The notes under the pieces: generated by a model
The model's input: only the letters and a program-made list of their open reading frames with translations
Told to the model about the DNA's origin: nothing
Databases searched by the model: none
Shown here: positions 36,883 to 48,879 of the stretch, one piece after another
Numbering within the stretch: position 1 is the first letter of the stretch
How the letters are laid out: the number at the start of each line of letters is the position of its first letter
Source of the DNA: Ulva prolifera
Lineage: Eukaryota > Chlorophyta > Ulvophyceae > Ulvales > Ulvaceae
Direction of reading: 5' to 3'
NCBI GenBank assembly: GCA_023078555.1
Contig: CM041197.1
Span: 5,353,810 to 5,417,809, forward strand
DNA: 64,000 nt
Position numbers and translations under genes: made by a program

Positions 36883-39800
36883 ATGGCGTCGTCAGAGCAG
36901 CTGTTTTCTCAGACAGATGCATGCCGAATCAGAGCCATCGAAGACAGGATACACAAACACTTCAAAGATCCAAGTGAACGACGCCGGATGATCGAATTGT
37001 TTACCGAGATGCCATGTGCGGAATATACTCGTCTGCTGATGGCAAGTGATGCAGCATTTGAGGATGTGCTCCTGGCAGGTGGGTCATCGTTCTTCCTAGC
37101 TTCCCCAATCGCAATTGACTACTTCACAGACACTTGCGCAGTGAGAGCACACATGTGTGTACTGTAGGTTCCGTCGAACGCTTCAAACCACAGCTCAAAA
37201 GCGTCTGCAGCGATGTGGATTACATCGACATGATCACTTTGCTTGCTGAGATGTCACGCCAAGATCGCAAACAGCTGCAGCACGGAACAGGTGAGGAGGT
37301 CAAGCAAATTCTCGGCAAGCGGCTTCGAGATGGATCGTCAGGTATGTTTTCATGTCCTGGCCGTGCGACAAGCCACTGACTGTTCCAGAAATCACTGCTG
37401 CAACGGCAGCCACAATCTAACATCACATGCCCTTGCCATATCCAGCGTAGCAGCATACAAGGGCCACTCCAGCATCCTTGCCGCTTTCTTGGATCGGTAC
37501 CCGCACAGCGAGTGAGTACGTTGCCATTCAAGTTCACACAACATATGTTGCGACATTATGCGCATGATAGCACATTGCAAATTCCAACACCCATGCTTCG
37601 CCCAAGCAGCCGAATGCCTGTGTCTGCTTTCATCACCTATGAAGGCATGGCGCGGTCGCGTGTGTGCTTGCAGCGTACGTCTCTGTCCTTGTCCATGTCT
37701 GCATGAAGGCAGAGTGGCCCTCTCGAATAATGCTGTGCTGTGCCACTGTGTGCACCTGCGCCACCGCAGACCCATCACACATTTCTGGGGGCAGTTTTGG
37801 CCATCTTCGGTCTCACTGCATGTCAACAGCATATGCTCACGCCGCAAGCCTTATGGTAGCATGTGCTCTGGCGCAGGCCCTGCTCAGGATACACTTTGTC
37901 AGGTGCATGGATTTGAGGTAACGCTGGTTGTGGCATGTGTTGAGTGCTGAGCAGCCTTCATGCGCAGGGGCAAGAGCTGCAGTCGAGCGAGACATGCATC
38001 TGTTTGAAGCCTTAACACTCCTCCAGATGGAGACTGTCAATGCGGCAGACCCGCACTGGCATGCCGACAAGGACTTCCAAACATGGTTCAATGATGTCTC
38101 TCAGGCTTGCATTCCCGTGTCGCATGCGTTCTACAACCAGCTTCAAAATCCTGCACTGAAGCGGAGCCTGCAAGCTGTCAAGTGTCTGGATATCACAGTA
38201 ATTACAGACGGCATGCTCCTACAAGGTGGCTTTCTGGCACGTGAGGGAGACACAGAGGTGGGTGTCACTGTCATTATGCAACAGCTGTTCCACAAGTGGT
38301 TTCGACTTTTAGATGATGCTGATCCCAATCGTCGACCGCTCAATGTCAGGGCTAATGGGCGGGAGACGATTATAAGCGGTACCAGCAGCCAGCTGTCTAC
38401 ATTTCGTGACCGCCCTGACACCATTTATCAAGATCGATCTACCATGGCTGTGATTGGCTTGGGTGAAGAGAAGTCAGCTTCTTTGGCCGGCGACGAGTGC
38501 CGGCGGCAGCTGCAGCGTTATTCTGGGCAGATGACAAAAGCTCGCCATGGCAGCGCCGGCTTCCGCATGGCCTACGCTGCAGCAGATCACAATATCGAGT
38601 TCTTGAAGCTTCCTACTGGGGCACGCTCCTGGCTGGGCACAGTTTTTGCTCTCGTGAAGTATCATCACAAGTCTTTCTGCCGTGCGTCATGAACACGTTA
38701 CCTTTGGCGCGTCTCATCATCACGCCACGTCACACCTCATGCCGATTTGCACAATACGGCCTGTGTCACTCGTTATGTCCGCTCTCCTGTGTGCCAGAAG
38801 CAAGCCGCTGTTATGTTTGTTGAAACCTCTCTCGTTTGATTTGACCAGGGTAGACATATCATTGCAGTGGTCCTGGACCCGTTCACTATGTCGCAGGGAG
38901 CTCCTGCTGTCCCGTTGACACGTGTGCTGGACCTCGAGCAACTTCAGGACAGAATACAAGCTATGCTGTTGGTGACCAAGTTTTTGACAGCTCTTCGGTA
39001 TCTGCAAATGACAGCAGAAGAGGGCTCAGAGTATGTGCGGCTTGGAACGGAGTACGAACGCCCACATCACACCAAGCTGGAGGTCGAAGATGTCACTATG
39101 AAGAAGACCATCAAGCTTTTTTCTGGTACGTTGCTGATCCTTTGGGTCTGAGGCATGTCTGCCTGCGGATGCCACTGCAGCATTGATGCAAGTGCTGACC
39201 ATATATGTTGCGCTAACACATGTTGCGTCTCGTTGTTCAGCCCGCACAGAAGCGCCGCAGGTCCCTGGCCTGGCACAAACATAAGTATGTCAAGTATTTT
39301 TGGTGGGGACTGACATTGCAGCCCGGTCACACAATCAATTTGGCAGGTTTGAGTGTTTTGTCTTGAAGTCATTGTACATCTCTGTGCCATGAAGCCAGAA
39401 AGCTGTGTGCAGTGTGTTGATGTCGGGCATGTGATTTATGCAACTGTGTCATTTCTTTCCCAGCTTTAAGCAGTTGCACGCTATTTAAGTGCTGACTCTG
39501 TGCTGTTCTAGTCATCTCACAGTATGCTTGCAGAGTTTCAGAACCATCACTGTGTGAAGTTCGACAATGTCAAGGCCGCCTACAAAGTTGCTCAGAAGCC
39601 CCACAACCGGTATCACCTCGTGCCAGCTGCAGGCGGCCCGAGTCTCCAGTCTGACAATTATGTAGTCCACACAGTTCTAGGGCGTCCAGTTCAGTGGGAC
39701 ACAGAGTACATCAGCCCCAAGGTGTGATGGCCGGCGACTCTAGAACACGATCGACAGCCCCTGTGCGGCAGAGCTGTCACAATGGCGAGCAGCACACTGT

Positions 39801-40397
39801 CGTGTGGACTTGTCATGCCGTAGTGCACAAGGAAGTCTGTGTGTGCTTGGCTTTGATGCTTGCACATGTAGGTCACCAGTCAGGCTTGCAGTGCTTGCGT
39901 CGTTGCTTCCAAGCTCTACTTCCGTGCGGCTGCAGGTGGTGCGGGCTGTTGCACATGATGTGGCGCTGGCCTGCAGCCTCCTTGAGGCTGCAGAACTTGC
40001 ACATACCGATGTCCGGCTGGAAAACATCGTGCACGCTCCAAAGCACACCCAAGAAAAGCCAAAGTTCATGCTGGTGGACTTGGAAACGGTTCGCCGCGTG
40101 GGCGACACCCTGGCGACAGAATATGTTGATGGCCATAAGGCCCTAGGCGTAGTGAAGGGCGTTGGTTTACAGCAAAGGGATGGCGAAGGTATACTCAGCT
40201 GGGTGGTGAAGAAAAATGTCGACAGCGCTCAGCTGGTGGTGGTGTTGCGCACACTTCTGGACCGGATGGCTAACGATGACGGCGAGCTGGCAAAGGCCTT
40301 GAGGGACCTGCTGAATGCAGATGACAGTATGCATCAGATTTCGGCAATCAGTCCTCAGCAGGTCGTGAAATGCATCGAACGCTTGCCTCAGCGCTAG
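36883..40397 (+). CDS. PD-(D/E)XK nuclease-like plus protein-kinase-like fusion (Crinkler/CR-type architecture)
   Basis: Multi-exon gene. Well-supported exons: 36883-37078, 37168-37341, 37968-38653, 38849-39125, 39534-39721, 39936-40397. Phases agree for exons 1-2 and for the last four; one or more small exons between 37.34 and 37.97 kb are unresolved. The N-terminus is a charged helical region (EDRIHKHFKDPSERRRMIEL, LLAEMSRQDRKQLQ). The 686-nt exon holds a restriction-endonuclease-like motif: RPD at about 38412, then GLGEEK about 15 residues on, fitting PD...ExK. The last four exons form a kinase-like domain: GRHIIAVVLDP, then HTDVRLENIV (HxD...N catalytic loop, His codon 40002-40004) and FMLVDLE in place of DFG. 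REase-kinase fusions of this type are known from Crinkler (CRN)/CR effector-like proteins; membership is inferred from architecture. Cell location and target are unknown. Confidence 0.65.
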
Positions 40398-40779
40398 ATC
40401 CTTTTGGTGGAGGTGCGGCTGCTTGAGGCATATCGTGTGATCTGGAAAAGACGATGTGCATTCCATTCCAACGTTATCTGGACTCTCACACAAAATCTCT
40501 TCGTTGTTCCCATATTCTACGCCAGCAGTGTCTAGCACCTTGCACTGAGAATGTCTTCTGGTTGACAGTCTGCAGCAGACTGTCTGCCATCATGTGTAGT
40601 CATGCAGATGACCATGAAGCCCTTCCTGAACTGCATGTACAATCACAACATGTTCACAGCCATGGCTGCAGTCGTGTCTGCCTGACTGGAGCAGCAACTG
40701 CTGGGTTGGGTGTTGTGTGCTGTGATTAGGAGCAACGTTGCGAACAGGCAGAGGCGGGTTGTGACACAGGCGTTCAACC

Positions 40780-43770
40780 CGCCCTCTCATTCATGACCAT
40801 CTAGTCGCCATTGACCTCAGCCCAGCAGGTGCTTGCTAAGATGTGTGACACAAGATGTCATGTAGGTGCACTCGTGTAGGCACTCGTGTAGGCGCCGCCG
40901 CCCTGGCACAAGACCCTGCTCCTATTGTAGCCACGCAGTTAGCGGCTCCCGCAGCCGAAGCTGTGCCAGTAGAGACGGCAGCAGTACCTCCTCCTGATGC
41001 AACTGCAGCCAGCTCGCTCGGACGTGCCTGGGGCGTATACGGTAACAACCAAGAATCTGGCGAGACGATGTGCTGCCGGGGGTCAGCCACTTTCAAGGCA
41101 AGTGCACGGTGTCGGTGAGGGAGCACTACCAGGAGGATGGTGCTTGGACGCTGGATATGAAGAGATTCAGTCTGACGCCAGAGCAATTCAGCACTCTCTG
41201 TAGCAAACAGCAGGTTTGAAATTGGCTGCCGCAGTTGCCTGCCTCCGCAGTGCATGTACTGCCCACATGGCTCACTTGGCAGATGCTGAACTGCCACGTG
41301 TCTTGATTGGCGTTCCAGCATTCTGGGAATGCTGTGTCGCTGCCTGTTGCTTATTCTGTTCAACAGGTATGCGATGGACTCGATTTCTGTTTCTCTGCGT
41401 GGCCATCGTCCCTGACAGCACACCTGTCATTGGATGTCACTGGCAAAGCTGGGGCCATGCTTGGCAGTCTGGCTGAACGGGGCTTACATCTCAACTTGCA
41501 GGTCCTTGTGCCCGCGCAGTGCAAGTCAGTGCTACACATGTGACATGCGTGTGCAGGAAGTTTGCCAAAGCAGTGGCTGCGAAGGACTTCGCCATGGAAA
41601 TTTGACATGGTTTCAGGAGCAAGGTTTGTTCAGCCACGAATGATTGGGGGCAGGGGACCAGCAAGACGCCATGGGAACGGCATCAGGCTGTCTGCAGATG
41701 AATGGGGAAAGCTAGCGGCTGTGCTGCCTGCGATTCAGTCCGGCCTCAACTTTCAGCAGGTGGCTGTGCAACGTTTGTCGACTGCGAAGTCAATTGAAGA
41801 ATTTGCCGTACTGGAGCCACTGCTAGAGCTGTGTGTGGCAGGTGCCCGGTAAATTTTCGGTTACATGGAGCAGGCCACCTCCACATCCCTAGACAGTGGC
41901 ATGTACAGAGTTAAGGATCGTGCCAATGCTTGAAGCGCTGTGACAGGCGTAGCTGATGTAATATGCACCGACTTTCATGGTGCAAGGACTCAGGCTGTCA
42001 GAAAGCGAAGCTGGCCGCCCATGCATGTTCCTTGCCATAAAGTGTGCTCCTGGATGCGACCCTGACACTTGCGCTCAGAAGATACAGTCATCAAATGAAC
42101 AGGCGAGACAGATCGTGCTATGATACAATTCCTAGCTGGCGAGCTGCCACACTGTCGTTGAGTACGTCGAGACTGCTCCGAAAAGCATGCGGCAACCCAG
42201 ATATCACCCTGTACCTTGACTCCAGTGCTAGGACACATGTCATGAAGATGGACAAGTTCTTGCTTCTGCCATCGCGAGGCCCTTGTAGAGATGTATTTCA
42301 GGCCACCAGTGACAGCAGCACTGGGCGGCCGTGTGCCAGTGCTAGATGTGGCGTGGGTAGCCTGGCGACTTCCACTCGACTGTCCTCCACACATGGCCTG
42401 CCGCCTTGACCCCTTGATCCGCAGTTTGCCGCCATGCCCCCCACTGCAGGACAACGTGTATGTTGAGTCCAGTCACCCATAGTAACAGCCTCCCCTGCAC
42501 ATCCACGCAAACAGGCTGGGTCGGCACCAGAGGGTGGGTTTCGATCGTGCCTGAGAACCAAACAAACAAAGGGGCGGGCAAGCGGCTGGAGCAGAAGGAC
42601 GCAGAGGGCGGGCGCACGTGGAGGCGCCGGGGAACACAGCGTCTGCCGCTCTACTTGAGTTCATTGGCAAAGTCAGCGTTGTCGACAAAGACGATCTTGT
42701 AGCCGTCGGGGTCGGTGGTGGCGCAGATCTTGGTGCCGATGCCGGGCACCTCGAAGGCCTCCTTCGTGATCGTGCCCCCCGCGGCCTTGATTGCGTCGCA
42801 CGTCTTGTACACGTCCTCCGTGCCAATCGCGACCTGCATCTGAGGAGGCGTCTGGGTCCTATTGCGGGACGGAGGCACATCTCACTCTTTTGAGATTCAG
42901 AGTCTGCCGTCAGGGAAATGTATGTGCCGCCATGCAGTGCAAGTAGAGTGAAGGGCTTGGGCCTGCCATGCATTGGCATGGGCCCATGTGCTGAGTTCAA
43001 AGATGCTGTTGCTAATGGTCAGAGTTGTGAGGGCATGGCGGGTGGCGTGGAAGGGCCTGATGCCATGTACGGCCTCGCAGCGAGACCTCATAGCCAGGGG
43101 ACCGGGGCCTCGATGGTTCTCGCCAGCACGGTCACACATCTGGAAGGCGGCTGGTCCTGTCGCCGCCTGGGACTGCGACCTCGTGGCCACCTACCCCAGG
43201 TGGCCAGGGACCAGACAGCAGCAGGCTGGACTTGGCAGGTCTGGCTGCACGGAACGCAGGGGCCAGAGGTGGCCAAAGCCGCTCCAGCGTGCGAGGACAA
43301 CCGCTTGTTGCAACGACCCCCAAGACATGCGCTGCAGAACATCGCAGCCGAACGGTGATAGTCGTGTTGGCGTGCAGGCGTGGCTTGGTGTCATCGCAGC
43401 TGAGTCATGCATGGCCCATCAGGCAGAATGCCCGCAACACGGGCTGGGCAATCCGAACCCGCAGATGCGCTTGAGGGTACTCGGAGTGCGTGCAGCGTCA
43501 GGCAGGCGGCTGTCTGAATGGGGCAGCTTCGGCGGCACGTCGGGCGGGGGCCGGACCTGGGCATAGGCGTCACCCTTCGAGTACCCGTCCTCCTTGCCCC
43601 AGTTGTACGTCAGCTCAAACACACAGTTGTCCTCCTGCACGCCACCGCCTGGCTCACACTCTGCACGCCACCGGCTCGCACTGTGCAAAGCTGTGCACGG
43701 CCGCTCACCAACCTCGCTGTTGTAAAGCGGCGCTGCCGGCACAACAGCGTCGCAGGCACACGGGCGATTG
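40780..43770. repeat. Segmental duplication, right copy (B)
   Basis: Direct copy of 32800-35560. The left border falls near the shared TCGCCATTGA-CTCAG stretch (40814 here, 32857 in copy A). The right border is past glyoxalase exon 6, before exon 5. Divergence is enough to leave many substitutions and indels, so the event is not recent. Confidence 0.82.
40836..41852 (+). pseudogene. Decayed copy of the PC4-repeat gene (exons 4-5)
   Basis: The start matches the Ala/Pro-rich exon 4 of the intact gene (AAALAQDPAPIVATQLAAPA against ITAALAQAPAPAVATEKPPP). The frame then breaks: the block equal to the GETMWWLGGSLE region is short by a few tens of bases and frameshifted, so the PC4 unit reads only in another frame and soon stops. 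The exon-5 equivalent (about 41.56-41.76 kb) has lost its frame by indel and meets a TGA near GAAATTTGAC, although GIRLSADEWGKLAAVLPAI is still legible. DEK_C and PC4 units 1-2 are absent. Not expected to make a PC4 protein. Confidence 0.85.
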
Positions 43771-44074
43771 CACCCCGGTGGTTTACAAGGGGGGGGTCCG
43801 TCAGCGGAGCGGCGCGGGCGCACCTCGGGGCCGTAGCTCATGAACGCCAGCGTGTACTTGTACTCTGCAGCCGCACCACTCGTATCTGAGCTTCTGACGA
43901 TGCGATAGACAATGACCGCGGACTGGATGCGGACATCAAACTCAGATGATCAAGCAGGAGCACGTGAGTCGATGCGAGCGCTGCCACTGTGGGAGGCTCA
44001 GATGTGCCTTTCCGGGGGTTGGAGCCTATGCTATTTGAGGGGGGCCAGGGGTAGTTCCGGCGCGTGTTGCTTGT

Positions 44075-44111
<37 letters not shown>

Positions 44112-44889
44112 CGCACCGGGGTTCTCGCGCTTGCGGAGGAGCTGCATGCCGATGCAGTCCTCGTAGTACTTGATCGACTTCTCGAGATCGCTCACCCGCA
44201 GCATCACCTGCACAACAACAGCATGCGCTTGCCCAGGCTGCCAGCAGCAGTCGGTCACGGAGCGCCTGCGCCGCTAAAGTCGGCGGGCGATGGCGGGTCG
44301 TGCTCTCACTGGTCTGCAGCAGCGCGGCAGGATCCGCGTGAACACCAACAACAGGACGAGTTGAGCCTGTTACGGACACAGCAAGGTACGAGACGTTTGG
44401 TTTTTATCCAGCCATCGATGGCGGAGGCGAGCTCGGGCGCCTTTGGCAAATCGCACTTCTGGTAAACTCGTGCTGCACCGTCGACAGCGGCTCGTGCCGC
44501 GATGTAGTACGTATGCATGTTTGTATGCATACTACATTGCGCATACTACATCGCGTATAGTATGCATACGTATGCATGTGTGTACGTAGTGCATTAGTAT
44601 TATAGGTAGAGCTGTGTCCAAGCGTGACAGGCCGCAAGGCCTGGTGTATAACAGGGTACGCCGATCGAACGGATATGCGAGTCGTTCGGGTTTGCAACAC
44701 GGGTGGCCCCGCAGGCCAGAGCGGCCCGCCAAGTGGTGACGCACGCCATCGCGCAATGGATCTCCCACAGCCACAGGTCTTCACGAGCACTCAGGCTTGT
44801 GGCAGCGCTGAAAGGCTGATCATTAAGCAGAACAGCGGGAGAAGGAATCTGTGGCACATCAGCAATCAGGTGCGGGCGCGCAGCCGCCG

Positions 44890-44925
<36 letters not shown>

Positions 44926-45212
44926 CTGCGCAAACGGCTCGGACGACTCTTTCTCACGCTGGATGAGCTCAAACTTGTACCCGGTGGGGTCCTCCACAAA
45001 CGCGATGTGCGTCTTGCCACCCTTCACCGGCCCCGGCTCCCTTGACACCTGTAGACACCAGCACGCACATGATTTTCCGCACCTGCCCTCGGTGCAGAGT
45101 TGCGGTGGTGGCCAACCCAAGCCGGAGCTCCGACGCACCACGAGCGACGACGAATCTGGGCGTCCGGGCCCACTGCTACACAAAATTGAATATACCAGTC
45201 GCAGCTATTGTA

Positions 45213-45248
<36 letters not shown>

Positions 45249-46839
45249 CTTGCCGCCGGCGGCGCGGACGCGGTCAACCATTGCGTACACGTCCGTCGTC
45301 GCGATGCCGAAGTGGCCGAAGCCCTCGCCGATGTCGTACGAGGAGACGCCATAGTTGTACGTCAGCTCGACGGCGAACTGCGAGTCCTCAGGGCCGTAGC
45401 CGAGGAAGACGTTGGTGTACTTGTCCTCCGGGATGTCGCGCCGCCGCGTCTCCTGCACGCCTGGACCGTTTTCACAGAAGTGCAAGAGGAAGGAGCCTCT
45501 CTGCCTACGAAAGCAGGCAAGATGTCCCTGTTTCTGACGAAGAATACGGAACAACACATGGACAGTGTATGACTCTACTACTGGAAGTGTGTAGGCAGAG
45601 GGGTTGCTGTTTCAGGGCAGCCCCCCTGACTAGATGTATGCTGAATTCTGTGAGCAACCCCTGCTTGCCACCGACTCTGTTGACCTGTACACAAGGCTAG
45701 GCTTGTGATCTGTCAAGCACGTGCCGGTGACGGACAGCCTGTGACAGTCTCTGCTAAGGTCACAGGTTGCGAGAGTGCCTCGTTGCAGGGTTGCAGGCCT
45801 AGGACTGCGGTGCCTGGGGCTGCCATGCATCCTGCTGGCCTGTGCATGTGTGCATGCATGACCACGCGTATGTTTCCCCACGACGCTGCTCTTTGATATG
45901 GGAACCTGTGATCGTGTCCAGATGTCGTAGTGCAGGGTGTTGTGGAGGAATTCTGTCAAGGGCACATGTGCGACTGTGAGCCGCCCAATTTGGTGTAAAT
46001 CAAGTCGACGACTTGTGGACTGGCCTGGTCGTTCGAGTGCCCTCCGCTTGAGAAGTGGCATCGCGGTCTCTACTTGCAGGTGCACCCCATGGGATCTACC
46101 TGCTCGCGTGTCAACGAGGGTATCACCAAGTAGGATGCTTTCAAGCAAGACAAGACGGCGCGGAATTCGTGCAAAAATGGGGCGTCATGAGGCTATCAGA
46201 GAGGAAGCTGCAGCAGCACTGGACGATGTCGAGGCTGAGCGCGGAGGATATTGAGTAGGTGTTGAAGAGGGTACACGGTGAAGCGGTGGAGGCCGGGGGA
46301 GATGATGCTGACCGGCAGACATGGTGCAGCTGCAAAATGCTCACACCTGTACTCTTATCTCTGAGACAGGCTGAACATGGCAACATCACTGGGTGATGAG
46401 AGTGGACTGGGGAGTTTTGGGGGAGACCTCTGCTTGTGTGATGTATGTCCATGAGAACGTGCCCCCTGGCTAGTGCTGGAGTTCAAGTGAACATGCGCAA
46501 CACGGAAAAATTACCGACTTGAGAGCTGCAAGGGACTGGTATACCATTGACCCCTCAGCTGCGAGTGGAGCCAGAGCAGCAGCAGGCAGCATGCAGGGTG
46601 GCTGCAACGCTTTCTGCACAGACCAGACAGAACAGAAACAAGTATATTTACACTGCAGTATTACAGTTTTTGTCCAGCGGCAGGATCGTGCAAGACTCGA
46701 GAGATGGTCACACCTTCATGCCAAGACACTTCGTGTAGAAATCCACCGTCGCGTCGAGATCACCGACGCGGTACACAGCATGCAGCATTCGACGTTTGTC
46801 CGCCTTCGTCCAGTCAGAAAGGTCGGCTGCCGCTGCCAT
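42651..46839 (-). CDS. GLX1: Glyoxalase I (lactoylglutathione lyase, EC 4.4.1.5), plant two-domain type
   Basis: Isomerises the methylglyoxal-glutathione hemithioacetal to S-lactoylglutathione. Seven exons, all junctions in phase: 46839-46714, 45452-45249, 45048-44926, 44207-44117, 43864-43824, 43634-43557, 42833-42651 (281 aa, normal for plant GLX1). Domain 1 keeps all four metal ligands known from E. coli GlxA: His in [12 protein letters not shown], Glu in [10 protein letters not shown], His in [14 protein letters not shown], Glu in [10 protein letters not shown]. Domain 2 repeats the fold ([46 protein letters not shown]) with weaker ligand conservation, as is usual. An in-frame ATG at 46899 would add 20 Arg-rich residues (RSRLRLDLVRGRARS) that could be an organelle targeting signal. 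Introns 2, 3 and 4 start with GTGC and 32-35 C. Exons 6-7 lie in duplication copy B. Confidence 0.96.
44077..44111. repeat. Poly-G (poly-C in sense), 35 nt, start of glyoxalase intron 4
   Basis: On the minus strand exon 4 ends AACCCCG at 44117 and the intron reads GTGCG followed by 35 C. The run starts at intron position 6. Confidence 0.95.
44523..44569. repeat. Inverted repeat, 12-bp arms, in glyoxalase intron 3
   Basis: GTATGCATACTA (44523-44534) pairs with TAGTATGCATAC (44558-44569), and the flanks are rich in further ATGCAT/TACGTA palindromes. A local AT-rich foldback. Confidence 0.8.
44891..44922. repeat. Poly-G (poly-C in sense), 32 nt, start of glyoxalase intron 3
   Basis: On the minus strand exon 3 ends TTTGCGCAG at 44926 and the intron reads GTG followed by 32 C. 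The run starts at intron position 4. Confidence 0.95.
45213..45245. repeat. Poly-G (poly-C in sense), 33 nt, start of glyoxalase intron 2
   Basis: On the minus strand exon 2 ends GGCGGCAAG at 45249 and the intron reads GTG followed by 33 C. The run starts at intron position 4. Confidence 0.95.
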
Positions 46840-48879
46840 GGCTCTAACGCTTCGCGCCCTGCCTCGCACGAGATCGAGCCTGAGCCGTGACCGGTGCATC
46901 GCACTTTGACTACTCAGCAATGCATGCAGCAGCCTTGAACACAGAAGCTCGAGCGTGCTCACCTCTGTACAGCTGTGGACCGGGTGACGAATCTGCGGAG
47001 GCCCTTTGAGGTTGCCGAGAGCAATCTGCAAACAATGTCGACCAAGGATCAGAGGAGCGACGGCTGAACGCCGTCTCACAGGTTCATCGACACAATTCCA
47101 ACACGAATGATGCTCCTGATCAAGGCGGACCTGGTCATCTGTCGAGAACTTTGTTCGGGCCTGTACACAACGCCCCGAGACACAGGAAATTCACAATATT
47201 CGACAAGATACCCCGAGGCGAGACGACGTAGTACAGCATCCAGGTATCGCTGACTCAATGATCGCAGCCGCACAAGTCACGGCCGGGTGTCAAGCACGCA
47301 ATGTGGTCCTCGCTGCACCGCCACAAGTGTGATGTCTACAGGTGTGCTTGAAACCGTTGTCAGCGAGCACCCCCGCACCTCTGCTGAAGGTGCCAAACCC
47401 AAGAGATCATGCCGACCACGGACCAACCTGCAGGTGATGGTCCCATATTGAAAATCTGAGTTTGACGGAAAGGAGGACATGTGGCCTTTGTAGAGTATCG
47501 CAGTGTCATCTGGCCAGGCTCAACACAACCCCTAGCTTTGCAGCCGCAGGCACTGACGCATTTGTGGTTGACACAATGTGCACCGGTAGCACAAAAATAC
47601 AAACTTCTAAAGCATGTTTGTGGAATCGGACTCAGGTGAATGCAAATTTACAAATCGAAACGTCTGTGCAGCACACGCGCACAGCTACTTGAAAAGGCAT
47701 TGGCTCTGCTCCCAGCACCTGGCGAAACACAGACCACAGCAGGAAACAACGTGCCAGGCGGTGGACAATGAGATCCACTGAGCAGCCATGCCGTTGCAGC
47801 ACATGCACACCTCCTGCACATACCCACGTACATGGCTGCCAAATGTTGCAGACATGCAGCCGGGAAGTAAATGCATTTTGGCCGGTCTGAACGCCTCTGA
47901 CCACAGTGGGTCAGACTCCTGCACTGTCAGGAGGTTGCGTGCAGGCAGCACTGCACGCTGTCACATCAGGCTGCATGCTCCATTACATGCGTGCAGGCCT
48001 GCACAAGATGGCGCTGGCACGAGCGACAGACCACGCAGGTGGGGTCGGGCCGCCCCTATTGCAAAGGCACAGTGCCAGGGACGGGGCTGGCTTGGTTTGC
48101 AGGCCTCGCGGCTTGCGCCTTGGAGGTCGTCGGGGACCACGGTCGCCCACGCGAGCGCTTCTCAGCCACACAGGCACTCCAGAGGAGCCTCCGGCCGGCG
48201 GTCATCAGGGCTTCGTTCCGCTGGGCCTCGGTCCTGCATGACCACCGAGGGCGTCAGCAGCACGGCCCCAAGCCAGGCTTGCACAGCCTGATGGATGTGG
48301 CTGTGCATCGATGCACAAGAACAGGCCCGGGCTCTACGACCGACTGGTGTGCTGCCGTTTTCGCGAAAAAAAACGGCACAATACCGACGGTGATCGGAGC
48401 GAGCCGTCGGTTTCCCCTCCAGGCCACAAACTGAGTGTAGAGTGCTGGTACAGACACTCCGCGTCTCGAGGATGATCTGCGATGACCCTGGTGCCGCCCA
48501 GGTGCAAGTCAGTACATACCAGAGCTGCCGATGCTAGACGGTGTGGGTGCCGCTGGCGTGTTGACAGGTCGAGGCGGCCCATGTGTGCGTGGCTGTGGGG
48601 CCGCAGCCACCCGAGCAGCCACCTGGGGCCACAGGTCGCACAGGATGCAGCATGGTGCACACACACAACTCGCGGCATGCTGACACCGCAGCACCCACAT
48701 TCACGGATAAATATGCGGATGCAGCCGCTGGGGTGACCGTGCTGTGCTATGCCACCATGAAGTGCATGTGTTCCTGTCCGCCTCTTTCACTTTGCCCCTG
48801 TGGCACATGCATGCACTTGCCTACTCTCAATGTTGAATCAGCAAGTGCCGAGACCTCATGCCAGCGACCCGCTCGCACA
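46840..48879. other. Intergenic, no gene recognised
   Basis: About 2 kb between the 5' end of the glyoxalase gene and the 3' end of the MBD gene, both on the minus strand. It should contain the glyoxalase promoter. Two small adjacent hairpins lie at about 48353-48411 (TGCCGTTTT/AAAACGGCA and ACCGACGG/CCGTCGGT). No exon was recognised. Confidence 0.45.

Noticed and set aside
44624-45700. 358-codon plus-strand frame with poly-Gly runs
   Set aside because: It reads through two poly-G tracts and antisense of glyoxalase exons 2 and 3; the poly-Gly comes from the homopolymers.
45937-46258. Small plus-strand gene inside glyoxalase intron 1
   Set aside because: An open frame of about 100 codons with no domain, no splice partners and unremarkable composition; likely chance in a 1.26-kb intron.
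48353-48411. Rho-independent-terminator-like hairpin with an A/T run
   Set aside because: The window is eukaryotic nuclear DNA; bacterial-type terminators are not expected and no gene ends there.
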